From: Lachnospiraceae bacterium
GTDB taxonomy: Bacteria; Bacillota; Clostridia; Lachnospirales; Lachnospiraceae
Length of the DNA: 46,858 nucleotides
Assembly: GCA_024690605.1 (NCBI GenBank)
Contig: JAILOV010000011.1
Coordinates: 1-46,858 of the forward strand
Direction: 5' to 3'
Position 1 is the stretch's first letter, and each line of letters starts with the position of its first letter. Below the pieces are notes generated by a model. It made no database searches and was not told where the DNA came from. It saw only the letters and a program-made list of their open reading frames with translations. The position numbers and the translations under genes were made by a program. Below are positions 24,150 to 33,351 of the stretch, in pieces.

Positions 24150-25835
24150 TTATTTCAGATCGTAGTGCCCTCTGCCAAGCCTTTCCTCAAATTCATCGAC
24201 CGGAAGCGGCCTGTCAAAATAGAAGCCCTGCGCGATGTGGCAGTTGTTTTCCGCAAGGAGCCGCACATGTTCGATCGTCTCGACCCCCTCGGTGACGCAC
24301 TCCAGACCGAGATCCCTTGCCATGGAGATCACGTGCCGGTACATGGTACCGGTAACTCCCTGCGCGGCGTCATCGTCGACGGGGAGAAAGCACCGGTCGA
24401 TCTTGAGCACATTCCAGGGGATCTCCCGGATCAGGTTGAGCGAGGAATAGCCCATGCCGAAATCGTCGACCGAGGTGCAGATGCCCTCGCCCTGCAGACC
24501 CGACACGACACGCTTCAGATCCCGGAATTCGACGTCTGTCGTCGTCTCCGTGAGTTCGATCTCGATGTATTTATGCGGCACACCGCTCTTCTCGATGATC
24601 TTCATGATGTGCTCCAGGAGCGACATGTCCGCCAGATGCTTCCTCGAGAGATTGACCGAGACCCGGACCGGATCCTTGCCTTCCGCGATCCAGCGGTTGA
24701 TATCCTCACATACGCGCTCCAGCACATAGAAGTCCAGCCGGCAGATGTCCGTGCCCTGCTCGAGGATCGGGATGAACTCCATCGGCGGGACGATCTTCCC
24801 CTCCCGGAACCACCGGCAGAGCGCCTCCGCGCCGACCAGCCTGCCGTTCCGGACATCCACCTTGGGCTGGTAGAAGACCTTGAATTCCCGGGCGGCCAGC
24901 GCTTCCGGGAAAAGCCCCTGCACACGGGTGAACCGGTCACGCATGGCCTGCATCCTCTCATCATAAAAAGCGATCGGATCCTCTCCTCTGCGGCGCGCGG
25001 TCTGCAGGGCCATCATGATCTTCTCCATGATCTCCCCCGGATCGTTCGGCACAGCGTCTTCGCGGACTCGGTACACACCTGCCGTCGCGCTGACCATCAC
25101 TCTTTTTTCTCCGGTTTCGTCATAGACGATCGGAACCCCCCGCAGGATCTCGATCACACCATCCAGCATCGTAGCGGGAAGCATCATGATGAAGTTGTCG
25201 CCGCCGATGCGGCACACGATACTGTTCTCTCCGGCGGCCATGGCGAGAAGTGTGATATAGCTCCGCATCACCTCATCGCCCCGATCTCTTCCGATCTCCT
25301 GATTGATCCGGGAGAAATGACGCAGATTCATGCTGATCGCCGCTCCGTCGGTGATCTGTCCGTTGACGATCTGACGACTGACAAACCGCATGAAGGAACG
25401 GAAATTGGGATATTCCTGCTCGTCATAGAACCCCAGTTTTTCGACGAACCCCTGCAGACGGTTGCGGCTTACAAAACTCAGGAGTGCCCTGAGGAGCAGA
25501 TCCAACTTGGGCTTTTCCTCTTCCTCCGGCAAATGTCCCTCGGGAACATAGAGCGTGCCGATGATGACGGCTCCCGTTCTGGAGACGATGCGCCTCCGGA
25601 TCGCGACAACCTCACCCTTCCCGTTGTCATAGTCAACGAGGATCTCGCCCTCACCCTTTCTCTCCAGATTCTCGTTGAGGTAGAATTCCGTCACGCCCTT
25701 GGCGACGCCGAAGAGCTCACAGATCTTTGTCAGCACGGAAACAAGCCGCTCCCGCGTAAAATGATCCGGGTCGGTCATGACATCGATCATCTGCTCAAAC
25801 AGGGTATAGAATTGTTCTTTTCCGGCCTGTTCCAT
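24150..25835 (-). CDS. Degenerate GGDEF plus intact EAL protein, likely c-di-GMP phosphodiesterase (561 aa)
   Basis: The protein starts at ATG 25835 (MEQAGKEQFYTLF) behind a GGGGG tract; an upstream ATG at 25925 lies within the NIF3 gene. An N-terminal sensor-like region covers about residues 1-150. The cyclase signature reads GGDNF (residues 211-215); the Glu normally needed for catalysis is Asn, so this domain is probably inactive or regulatory. The EAL domain has EAL at residues 337-339, NLSRKHL, ELTETT, VDDFGMGYSSL, KIDR and EGVET, so catalytic residues look intact. It probably degrades cyclic di-GMP. It follows the NIF3 gene at the end of the pilus-containing run, and c-di-GMP is a known regulator of type IV pili in clostridia. 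Confidence 0.88.
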   Translation of the reverse strand: MEQAGKEQFYTLFEQMIDVMTDPDHFTRERLVSVLTKICELFGVAKGVTEFYLNENLERKGEGEILVDYDNGKGEVVAIRRRIVSRTGAVIIGTLYVPEGHLPEEEEKPKLDLLLRALLSFVSRNRLQGFVEKLGFYDEQEYPNFRSFMRFVSRQIVNGQITDGAAISMNLRHFSRINQEIGRDRGDEVMRSYITLLAMAAGENSIVCRIGGDNFIMMLPATMLDGVIEILRGVPIVYDETGEKRVMVSATAGVYRVREDAVPNDPGEIMEKIMMALQTARRRGEDPIAFYDERMQAMRDRFTRVQGLFPEALAAREFKVFYQPKVDVRNGRLVGAEALCRWFREGKIVPPMEFIPILEQGTDICRLDFYVLERVCEDINRWIAEGKDPVRVSVNLSRKHLADMSLLEHIMKIIEKSGVPHKYIEIELTETTTDVEFRDLKRVVSGLQGEGICTSVDDFGMGYSSLNLIREIPWNVLKIDRCFLPVDDDAAQGVTGTMYRHVISMARDLGLECVTEGVETIEHVRLLAENNCHIAQGFYFDRPLPVDEFEERLGRGHYDLK

Positions 25836-25851
25836 AGTCCCCCACAAAACC

Positions 25852-26634
25852 TTACACCGTAACGAACGGCGGGCATTCCGCGGCCGTGAACACTTCCACG
25901 GACGGCATCTGCCGCCGGAACACATCCTTCATATAGGGCACAAAGATCTTCTCCAGTCCGTAATGTCCGGCGTCGATGATCGCAAGCCCCTGCGCCCACG
26001 CGTCGATCCCCGTGTGATGATCGATGTCACCGGTGATCAGCACGCCGGCTCCGGCACGCAGAGCCGCTTCGATCTCGCTCCTCCCGGAGCCCGGGCACAC
26101 GGCCGCGCGCAGGACTTTGCCGTCCTGATCACCGAACAGACGCACCGCGTCGATCCGGAACACGCCCTTGACAAATTCCGCACACTCAAGAAGCGTCATC
26201 TCCCGGGGAAGTCTGCCCACACGGCCGATCCCCTCCTTGGCGAGATCATCCTCCCAGGTCACGTCGAGCACCTCTCTGTCATAGAGATCCAGCTCGTCCG
26301 CGGCCGCGTCCGCCATCCCGACCACATCGAAATTGGTATGCATGGCGTAATAACTCACATCGTTTTCGATCAGTTTCACCAGCCTTCTGCCGATAAAATC
26401 GGTGTCCGACACCCGCTTCACACCCTTGAAGATCAGCGGATGATGCGTGATCAGAAGATCCGCCTCCGCGCGGATCGCGTCCTCCACCACCGCATCGGTG
26501 GCATCCAGCGCGAGAAAAACACGGTTGACCTCGCGCCCGCTCCTGCCGCAGAGAAGGCCCACATTGTCCCAGGAGAGCGCGAATCTGGCGGGTGCCAGCT
26601 CCTCCAGTTGTTCCATGACCGCCGTGAGTTTCAT
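25852..26634 (-). CDS. NIF3-family dinuclear metal protein (260 aa)
   Basis: NIF3/YqfO proteins form hexamers with a two-metal site; some act as GTP cyclohydrolase-like or unknown hydrolases. Metal ligands are visible in LLITHHPLIFKG and GDIDHHTG, with a late AGHYGLEK. It lacks the extra central domain present in some longer family members. The ATG overlaps the trmK stop by 4 nt. The trmK-nif3 pair is conserved in Firmicutes, usually close to the dnaG-rpoD genes. Confidence 0.9.
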   Translation of the reverse strand: MKLTAVMEQLEELAPARFALSWDNVGLLCGRSGREVNRVFLALDATDAVVEDAIRAEADLLITHHPLIFKGVKRVSDTDFIGRRLVKLIENDVSYYAMHTNFDVVGMADAAADELDLYDREVLDVTWEDDLAKEGIGRVGRLPREMTLLECAEFVKGVFRIDAVRLFGDQDGKVLRAAVCPGSGRSEIEAALRAGAGVLITGDIDHHTGIDAWAQGLAIIDAGHYGLEKIFVPYMKDVFRRQMPSVEVFTAAECPPFVTV

Positions 26635-27410
26635 GATCCCTCCAGTCCATCCCCGTCGGGAGCATCCTCCCGGAACACGGTCAACGCCGCGTCAATATTG
26701 GCCTGCTGCGCACGGAGCTCCGCGATCCGTGCCTCCGGCGCGTTTCCGGCGGTGAGTTTTTCGATCAGCTCACTGTTCGCCGCGCGTTCTTTTTCCAGAA
26801 GAAGATGCCAGGTCTCATCCCTTCTCGCCGAAAGGAAAGCGCCGAAGTCATCCTCGGATTTCCTGACATTCGCGCCGGCCCGGACCGCCCGCATCATCGT
26901 GTAGAACTGATCGTCCTCGTAGACCATCTGTTCATCCACGACAAACCATCCGTTCTCCCGGAGAAACTCCCAGAGCTCCTTGGGTTCCGACTGCGGCTGG
27001 AGCACCAGCTGACGGATCCCCAGCTCCTGCGGCGGACACTCCGTGAGCAGTCTGACCATCAGCCGGCCGCCCATTCCCGAGAGAACGGCGATCTGTGCTT
27101 CACCCTGCCGGATGCCCGAAAAGCCGTCCGAGAGACGCACATCGATACGCTCCGTCAGCCCCGCGGCGATCACATGCGCTTCCGCGCGTGCCAGCGGCCC
27201 CCTGTTCACATCCGCGGCGATGACACGGTCCGCCACCTCATGGGTGATCAGCCAGATCGGCAGATAACCGTGGTCCGTTCCGATGTCGGTGATACAGATG
27301 CTCTCCGTTCCCTTCTGTCCACGCAATTCCCGTGCCGCACTCTCCGTCAGACCGGCAACCGCTGACAGACGTTCCGAAAGCATGTGGGGTTTTGCTTCAG
27401 GCGATGTCAT
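26631..27410 (-). CDS. trmK: tRNA (adenine-22-N1)-methyltransferase TrmK (259 aa)
   Basis: TrmK (YqfN) uses SAM to make m1A22 in tRNA. The SAM-binding motif is ITDIGTDHGYLPIWLI (about residues 40-55), preceded by the typical LSERLSAVAGL. The second half contains VLSGMGGRLMVRLL and QPQSEPKELWEFL, followed by a helical C-terminus. The ATG at 27410 overlaps the mannosidase gene by 14 nt and has a weak ribosome binding site; ATG 27383 (MLSERL) is an alternative that matches shorter homologues. Confidence 0.92.
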   Translation of the reverse strand: MTSPEAKPHMLSERLSAVAGLTESAARELRGQKGTESICITDIGTDHGYLPIWLITHEVADRVIAADVNRGPLARAEAHVIAAGLTERIDVRLSDGFSGIRQGEAQIAVLSGMGGRLMVRLLTECPPQELGIRQLVLQPQSEPKELWEFLRENGWFVVDEQMVYEDDQFYTMMRAVRAGANVRKSEDDFGAFLSARRDETWHLLLEKERAANSELIEKLTAGNAPEARIAELRAQQANIDAALTVFREDAPDGDGLEGS

Positions 27411-29979
27411 GAACGCTCACTGCGGACAGTTCGTCCTCCGGCTCCGCTTCCAGCTTCAGCCGCACTTCTCCGGCCTCCATATCAAAGAAATTGTCGTTTA
27501 ACACCGCGGGGCGATCCCCGTCCATGATGCCCACACCGCGGGCAAATGCCCCGGCGCGCACCGTCACCTCATTGCCGGAAACCGCGACGGCAAGTTTCGG
27601 ATCGGCAAAACGGTAATGCTTCGGCGCGCAGAAGAGACTCATGCAGCGCGAGATCTCTTTGCCGTCAACAAGGAGCACGGCTTCCAGATGATGCGTGCGC
27701 GGATCAAAGCTCTCTCCCGCCTGTGCCTGCACATCGATCTCCGAAAGCCAGACACCGTCATAGGGCAGCGCCTGGACTTCCTGCTCCCCGGAAGCGACCG
27801 AAACCGAGAGCGGATCACGGATCTCCCAGCGCACGATCCCTTTGCACACATTTTCCGTCTCGTTGGTCACATGGAGCCGTGCCGTGAATGATACGGGCTT
27901 CGGCTGCGTGTTGGCCCACGGTTTCTGATCGATCTCGCCGTGCTCCTCGCAGGTCAGCAGGATCGGCGCGAACACCCGCCGCTCGGTATAGTAGAGCGCC
28001 TTCCGGTTGCCGTAGTAGTCGATGCCCGACCAGGAGGCCATCGGTGAGATATCATTGAGCTGCCAAACCAGCGTCCCCATACAGGCACCGCGGTGTCTCC
28101 GGAAATGCTCCACACCGTAACGGATCGCGTCCGCCTGCAGCAGCTGGGTGGCGTAGAGCACCATGGCAAAGTCCCGCGGATAGAGATAACTGGCTGACAG
28201 ATAGGCCATCAACTTGCCGTTTGCCGCCGTGTTGCGCTGATGCATCTCCATGACGCGCGAGAAGATGTTGCAATCCTCCTCCGCCGCGAACTGCCTGATC
28301 GTCGCCAGACAGGGGAAGGACTGAAATCCGAATTCCGACACAAAACGGAAGAGATGATCCCGAAACGCCGTAAACGGCGCACCGCTGTGCCAGACCTCCC
28401 AGTAATGCGTGTCGCCGACATTCTCCGCCCAGGGGTTGTCAAAATTGCCGCCGGATGACGGAGAACTCGGCCAGTAACAGGTGTCCGGATCCTCTTTGGA
28501 TAAAAGCTTCGGGATCAGGTATTCAAAGATCTTGATGTAATCACCCTTCTGCTTCATCGACGGCTTCCACGCCTGATCGATCGTCTGCGTCTCCACCTCA
28601 TTGTTGCCGCACCAGAGTCCCAGACAGGCATGGTGCTTGAGCCGTCTGACATTGTCCCGGATCTCCTCGAGAACGGAAGTCTCAAAGTCGTCATCCAGCT
28701 CGTAGCTCGCGCAGGCGAACATGAAGTCCTGCCAGACGATCAGTCCGAGCTGATCACACTGATCATAGAAGGTATCATCGGGATAATAGCCGCCGCCCCA
28801 GACGCGGATCATGTTGCAGCCCGCGCGAGCCGCCTCCGCGAGGAGTTTTTCCGAGCGCTCTTTTGTCACATGCGAGAGAATGTTGTCCTCGGGCACATAG
28901 TTGGCTCCCATGGCAAAGATCGGCAGTCCGTTGACCTTGAAGGCAAAGTTTTTTCCGCCCTCCGGCGCCGGATCCTGGTTGACCGTCAGGATCCTGAGAC
29001 CGATGCGCCGCTCGTTGACATCCAGTTCCTGTCCGGTCGTCTCGTCGATCAGACGGACGCGCGCCGTGTAGAACGGCTGATCGCCATAGCCGTTCGGCCA
29101 CCACAGACGGGGATCCGGAATGCGGATCAGCTGACGCACGCCGGTACCGTTCTCCTCATCATCGATCCTCCCGCGGCGCTTCTCCTCAACCTTGTAGACA
29201 GCGCCGTCCGGGGAGATGATCTCCGTTTCCACCTTGAGTCCCGCTTTTGCCAGCTCTTCGGTATCGCCGAGCTCCACCGGTTCTCCCTCTTCATAGACAT
29301 TGATCTCCGTTGTGACATGGAGCTTCACTTCGGGGATGATGTAGCCGTGCACGCCGCGTCCCGTTTTGATATGCTCCTGATAGAAACTCACCTGTCGGAT
29401 GTCCGCCTTGTTGTGCGCGATGATCTCCACCGGCCTGAACAGCCCAGCGTCCGGGAGTCTCGAGCCCCAGTCCCATCCGAACATGCAGTGTGCCTTGCGG
29501 AGATGCGGAAAGCCCTCCATCGCCTCGGCGGCGCCTCCCGTGTAGACCTGACGGTTCGCTCCCGCGATATAAGCCGTCGGAGAATGCAGATTGACCCGCA
29601 GGGTGTTTTTCTTTGAGGCGACAGCAGATATGTCAAAACGCCAGGTGCGGTGCATGTTGTTTGTCTCGCCGATCGCAAGACCGTTCAAAAAGATCTCCCC
29701 CAGCGTATCCACGCCATAGAACACCAGCGAGAGCGCATCGGCGGAGAGCATCTCCTCATCCAGGGAAAAGGTGGTCTCAAAAACAAATTCGTTGTCCATG
29801 ACAGACAGTGCCGCGAGTTCGTTTTCGCCGACATAGGGATCCGGCATTTTCCCCTGATCGGTCAAGGCCCCGTATACCGTCGCCGGCAGGGTGACAGACA
29901 GTTTCTCTTCGGGCTGCACGAAAGCATTGCCCCGCATCAGCCGCAGCGTCCAGTTGTCACAGATCATCATCCGTCTCAT
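27397..29979 (-). CDS. GH2-family beta-mannosidase (860 aa)
   Basis: The enzyme should remove terminal beta-mannose from mannan, mannobiose or glycan fragments. It has an N-terminal jelly-roll domain (ICDNWTLRLMRGNAF), an immunoglobulin-like domain, then the TIM barrel. The acid/base is Glu461 in LWCGNNE, and the nucleophile is Glu549 in SEFGFQS. HCMFGWDWGSRLPD and MIRVWGGGYYPDD are typical of beta-mannosidase rather than beta-galactosidase. There is no signal peptide, so it acts in the cytoplasm. GGAGG lies 10 nt before ATG 29979. It begins only 21 nt after the last prepilin gene and overlaps trmK by 14 nt, which is an odd place for a sugar enzyme. Confidence 0.9.
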   Translation of the reverse strand: MRRMMICDNWTLRLMRGNAFVQPEEKLSVTLPATVYGALTDQGKMPDPYVGENELAALSVMDNEFVFETTFSLDEEMLSADALSLVFYGVDTLGEIFLNGLAIGETNNMHRTWRFDISAVASKKNTLRVNLHSPTAYIAGANRQVYTGGAAEAMEGFPHLRKAHCMFGWDWGSRLPDAGLFRPVEIIAHNKADIRQVSFYQEHIKTGRGVHGYIIPEVKLHVTTEINVYEEGEPVELGDTEELAKAGLKVETEIISPDGAVYKVEEKRRGRIDDEENGTGVRQLIRIPDPRLWWPNGYGDQPFYTARVRLIDETTGQELDVNERRIGLRILTVNQDPAPEGGKNFAFKVNGLPIFAMGANYVPEDNILSHVTKERSEKLLAEAARAGCNMIRVWGGGYYPDDTFYDQCDQLGLIVWQDFMFACASYELDDDFETSVLEEIRDNVRRLKHHACLGLWCGNNEVETQTIDQAWKPSMKQKGDYIKIFEYLIPKLLSKEDPDTCYWPSSPSSGGNFDNPWAENVGDTHYWEVWHSGAPFTAFRDHLFRFVSEFGFQSFPCLATIRQFAAEEDCNIFSRVMEMHQRNTAANGKLMAYLSASYLYPRDFAMVLYATQLLQADAIRYGVEHFRRHRGACMGTLVWQLNDISPMASWSGIDYYGNRKALYYTERRVFAPILLTCEEHGEIDQKPWANTQPKPVSFTARLHVTNETENVCKGIVRWEIRDPLSVSVASGEQEVQALPYDGVWLSEIDVQAQAGESFDPRTHHLEAVLLVDGKEISRCMSLFCAPKHYRFADPKLAVAVSGNEVTVRAGAFARGVGIMDGDRPAVLNDNFFDMEAGEVRLKLEAEPEDELSAVSVHDIA

Positions 29980-30000
29980 CTGTTCCGGTCCTCCCGTCTC

Positions 30001-30684
30001 CTAACGGTTCACATTCCAGAAGATCTCTTCGATCCTCTCTCTCGGCATTGCGTTTGCGCTGTATTCATAAGAGCGGCTCTCATGGTACTGCATCGTCATC
30101 ACGGCTGTCACGCAGAGTTCCCCCGGATTCCCGTAGGCATGATTGCCGAGGCTCTTCATGTCCGCGATGTCCCTGGAAAGGGATAGCGCAAAATCCTCCA
30201 CCTTGTTGCTGACAAGATATTCCGGATTCTCCAGACGCCCGATCTCCGTCTGCACACGCAGAGAACTGAAGAGTGCCTCGCGGGTGACCCGGTTTCTGTA
30301 ATCCGTGTCTGCGTAGAGCCTTTTTCCCTGCCGGTCATAATAGAAGATCTGTCCCTCGAATCCCGCGCCGTCGTCCAGTTCTCTTCCCAGCACCAGCACA
30401 GCGGCTCTGCCGTTATCGCTGTAATAGAGTTCCTCCGTGCTCATGACCGCGCGGGTGAGCTGGGTCAGGCAGGTCTGTGACTCCTTTTGCAGCGCCGAGA
30501 TCTCGGTGCTCGTGCGATGGAGCCGGACCGCGATCGAAAAAAACTGCGCCGCCATCAGAGACACAACGGAGGAGATCGCCAGTCCCACGATCAGCTCGAT
30601 CAGTGTCATCCCGGCACGATCCCGAATCTTCTTCAGAACGCGCGCGAGCGAAAACCGCTCTTTGTTTCCCGACGGCCGCCTCAT
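30001..30684 (-). CDS. Type IV pilus prepilin-like minor pilin (227 aa)
   Basis: A basic leader ends at a prepilin peptidase site: RAG|MTLIELIVGLAISS, with cleavage after G25 and the conserved Glu at position +5 (E30). A hydrophobic helix follows, then a globular domain with EISALQKESQTCLTQLTRAV. The position at the end of the cluster and the size suggest a minor or initiating pilin such as PilK or PilJ-like proteins, but the subtype is not certain. ATG overlaps the previous gene stop as ATGA, so translation is coupled. Confidence 0.82.
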   Translation of the reverse strand: MRRPSGNKERFSLARVLKKIRDRAGMTLIELIVGLAISSVVSLMAAQFFSIAVRLHRTSTEISALQKESQTCLTQLTRAVMSTEELYYSDNGRAAVLVLGRELDDGAGFEGQIFYYDRQGKRLYADTDYRNRVTREALFSSLRVQTEIGRLENPEYLVSNKVEDFALSLSRDIADMKSLGNHAYGNPGELCVTAVMTMQYHESRSYEYSANAMPRERIEEIFWNVNR

Positions 30685-31262
30685 CCGTGCACCGTCCGTA
30701 CTTCGGCCCTTCCGGTCGGTCCGTACACCGTCAGCCGAAAGGTCTTGCCGGATCCGGAGAGGAGCAGGCTGCCCGTTCCCTCGGTACAGGCGCCTGTTTC
30801 CCGCGCGAACTGCCAGCGATGGAAATAGCCGTCCGTATTCTCCCGGAGCGAATCGCCGTCCTCATCGGTGATCTGCAGGGAATTCGCACTGCCCAGTTCT
30901 TTGCGGTCATATTCCGTACGTTCGCTCAAGCGGCCTTCTCCGCCCGTCTCGCGCACCACGACCACCATCCAGATGTGATCCTCTTGGATCAGTTCGGCAT
31001 AGAATTCGCCTGGTCTTGTCTGCTGCGCGTTCTGCGTCAGCAGAAGCTCATCGGCCAGGTTTCTGGTCTGCCGTTCCGTGATCTTGCCGCGATAGGAACC
31101 CATCCCCATCACGGTGATGCCGGTCATCGTCATGATGATGGAGAGGACGACCAGCAGTTCCATCAGGGAGAAGCCGGCTTCCCGCCGGTCATCCGCTCCC
31201 ACCGGTCTATCCGATCCTTTGCCAGTTCTCAAATCTGACCACCTCATCCAGACGTGCGCCAT
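30681..31262 (-). CDS. Type IV pilus prepilin-like minor pilin (193 aa)
   Basis: The prepilin motif is EAG|FSLMELLVVLSIIMTM, with cleavage after G30 and Glu at +5 when counted from ATG 31262. A GspH/PilU-like globular domain follows (RQTRNLADELLLTQNAQQTR). The start is uncertain: ATG 31262 has a GGAGG only 3 nt upstream, ATG 31247 lies 15 nt further down, and a TTG with GAGGTGG before it is also possible. All overlap the preceding gene by 30 nt or more, which implies coupled translation. Probably a minor pilin in the pilus tip or priming complex. Confidence 0.8.
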   Translation of the reverse strand: MAHVWMRWSDLRTGKGSDRPVGADDRREAGFSLMELLVVLSIIMTMTGITVMGMGSYRGKITERQTRNLADELLLTQNAQQTRPGEFYAELIQEDHIWMVVVVRETGGEGRLSERTEYDRKELGSANSLQITDEDGDSLRENTDGYFHRWQFARETGACTEGTGSLLLSGSGKTFRLTVYGPTGRAEVRTVHG

Positions 31263-31854
31263 CCTCCTCCGGGGCGGTCAGCACAAGATCACAGAGGATC
31301 TCCGACTGCGCGTCGCGCTCATAATTGACAAGCCGGAAACGGACGCCGCGGAACACGAGCCTGCCGGATGCGTCCACCTGCACGTCCTCCGCAGAAACGG
31401 TCATCTCCTCCGTCCTGTCCTGCACTCTTTTCACACTTCCCGTCACCGGGATCGTGACGGAAAACTCCGCGAGATACGCGGCGGCATCAGCCGCTGCCGC
31501 CTCTCTGCGGCTGCTCATCCTGACGGCATTCTCCTCGGAGAGTACCGACAGATCCCGGATGCCCACAGTCTCCTGAAGAAACGGGATACGCCAGTCCTCT
31601 TCGCCGCTTTTCTTCACGGCTGCCGTCACATCGCACAGAATGCCCGCCCGGATCTCCTGCGTGGCAAGCTCCAGATGGTAGAAATTCTTGTCCGACAGGC
31701 GCTTCATGCCGCGCAGCCGCACACTCATCAGCGCGCTGCTCATGGCCATGATCCCCAGCACCGTTGCCAGCGCCGTGACCGTCATCACCAGGATAAAGGT
31801 CTGCCCGTCGGTGGATGCGAGTCTGCCGGCTGCTTTTCGAAACAGGCGTCTCAT
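31207..31854 (-). CDS. PilX-like pilus assembly protein (215 aa)
   Basis: The N-terminus has a basic leader and the single hydrophobic helix TFILVMTVTALATVLGIMAM. It lacks a proper prepilin motif: there is GQTF where G-F-x-x-x-E would be expected, and no Glu at +5. This is the character of PilX- or GspK-like minor components in such clusters. The rest is a charged globular domain with beta-rich segments. ATG overlaps the upstream prepilin stop as ATGA. Assignment rests on context and topology. Confidence 0.62.
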   Translation of the reverse strand: MRRLFRKAAGRLASTDGQTFILVMTVTALATVLGIMAMSSALMSVRLRGMKRLSDKNFYHLELATQEIRAGILCDVTAAVKKSGEEDWRIPFLQETVGIRDLSVLSEENAVRMSSRREAAAADAAAYLAEFSVTIPVTGSVKRVQDRTEEMTVSAEDVQVDASGRLVFRGVRFRLVNYERDAQSEILCDLVLTAPEEDGARLDEVVRFENWQRIG

Positions 31855-32528
31855 GATGCACCTCCGGCAAGGACCGTCCTCGCCGATTCAAACCGGAGCT
31901 GCTCCGGTCCGTCCTCGGCCAGACGCTCTTCCATTTTGTAGATCACGACGCGCAGCTGCACCAGCAGTTCCTGCGATCCGTCCTCGATCTGTCTGCTGTT
32001 AAAGGATGCCACCGTATCCGCGCCGTTCCGGCTGTTCTGCCGCGGTCTCTCCGTATAGGGAGACGGATCGATCTCACAGGCGACACCGTATTGTGTCCCG
32101 AAGCTGACGATCGGTCCCCGGCCGTTACCGACATCGTTGCAGATCAGACGGAAGCCCTCACCATCCCGTTCTACACGATAGCGCAGATCGCCTACCGTGA
32201 CGGAAGTGCCCCGTTTTTCCGCGCTCTTCAGGCCGTCAAACGTCAGGTCCGCCGCCCGCATGCTCTCCATCGCGGTCTGTCCGAGAGACTGAATGCGCTG
32301 CTCCGTCGACACGCGCGCGTTCAGCCGTCTCGCCACGATAAAGGACTGCAGCAGGACCGCTGTCATCACACTCATCAAAGCGATGGACACCAGAAGTTCG
32401 ACCATGGAAAACCCGGCGTTGCCGCGGTCTCTCTCGGCGCACGCTTTATCGGATACTGCTCCGGATCCCCGACTGGGATTCCGCTCTGCCGCTGTTTTCG
32501 GAATCCTCACCGGCCTCTTCCATCTCAT
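31851..32528 (-). CDS. Type IV pilus prepilin-like minor pilin, PilV-type (225 aa)
   Basis: The prepilin motif is NAG|FSMVELLVSIALMSVMT, cleaved after G39 with Glu at +5 (E44). The leader before it is long for a prepilin. I chose ATG 32528 because GGGGAG lies 6 nt upstream; ATG 32531 and 32582 are in frame but less well placed. The gene starts inside the acidic 3' end of the pilO-like gene (83-nt overlap), so the two reading frames share sequence. Its position right after pilO matches pilV in clostridial clusters. Confidence 0.8.
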   Translation of the reverse strand: MRWKRPVRIPKTAAERNPSRGSGAVSDKACAERDRGNAGFSMVELLVSIALMSVMTAVLLQSFIVARRLNARVSTEQRIQSLGQTAMESMRAADLTFDGLKSAEKRGTSVTVGDLRYRVERDGEGFRLICNDVGNGRGPIVSFGTQYGVACEIDPSPYTERPRQNSRNGADTVASFNSRQIEDGSQELLVQLRVVIYKMEERLAEDGPEQLRFESARTVLAGGAS

Positions 32529-33351
32529 CATCTGCTCCCCGGTCGTCCTGTTCCCTGTCTTCGCGATCCCCTTCCTCTTCACCGGTCATCTCGGACTCGC
32601 CGTACCCGGCGTCTTCATTGGTCTGTTCGGAGATAAAAGGTGTGTCGTTCCGGTAATCCGAAGGCTGCCAGACGCTCTCGTCACTGTTGTCCTCGCCCGT
32701 GTAGAAACGCGCACCGGAGGAGAAGATGTTGTCCGTTCCGGTCTCCACCTCTGTCGTCGATTCCGCGTCCTGACGGTCATTTCCCGTGATCGCGTACTGG
32801 AGGAGCGTCACATCGGCATCGACAAGCGATCCGCTCACATCATAATCGGCACTCACGCTCTCGATCACCTCGCGGCCGTCCGTTTCCGCGATATAGGCGA
32901 TGAAGCGTTTCCACTCCGCATAGGAGAGCGTCATCGGAAACTGCAGGGTGCTCCGCATCAACCGGTAGCCCTCTTCATTGCCGGGAGCCAGTGACTGGAA
33001 CTGATACACCTCCTCCGGATCCGTGTAGCTGGCGGACACGATGCGGATACCGAATTCATCCTCCACATTTCTGAGGAACAGGATCTGATTGTTCTGCGTG
33101 ATCCGTGCGGGAAACCGGGAGATCATCGTCTCATAAGACTCATCGAACCGCTTCGTCTGATCCTCATAATCCCCGCGTGCGCTGTTGATCTTGGAAAGGC
33201 GGTCTCTCTCCGCGAGCAGGGCATCGCGCTGCTCGCCGAGCTTCGCGCTCGCTTCTCTGATCTGCCCGCCGACGACCAGTCCGGAAAAGAGCAGCATTGT
33301 GAACGCCGCGGCGATCACAAGGAGCATTCTTCTTTTGGGAAGTTTTCTCAC
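32446..33351 (-). CDS. pilO: PilO-like pilus assembly protein with long acidic tail (301 aa)
   Basis: One N-terminal transmembrane helix (MLLVIAAAFTMLLFSGLVVG, residues 9-28) is followed by a coiled coil (REASAKLGEQRDALLAERDR) and a ferredoxin-like domain around residues 70-190. This is the PilO layout; PilO pairs with PilN in the inner-membrane alignment complex. Residues about 205-301 are unusual: a low-complexity, Asp/Glu-rich tail. The end of that tail is encoded in DNA that overlaps the next prepilin gene. The ATG overlaps the pilMN stop as ATGA. Confidence 0.72.
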   Translation of the reverse strand: MRKLPKRRMLLVIAAAFTMLLFSGLVVGGQIREASAKLGEQRDALLAERDRLSKINSARGDYEDQTKRFDESYETMISRFPARITQNNQILFLRNVEDEFGIRIVSASYTDPEEVYQFQSLAPGNEEGYRLMRSTLQFPMTLSYAEWKRFIAYIAETDGREVIESVSADYDVSGSLVDADVTLLQYAITGNDRQDAESTTEVETGTDNIFSSGARFYTGEDNSDESVWQPSDYRNDTPFISEQTNEDAGYGESEMTGEEEGDREDREQDDRGADDEMEEAGEDSENSGRAESQSGIRSSIR

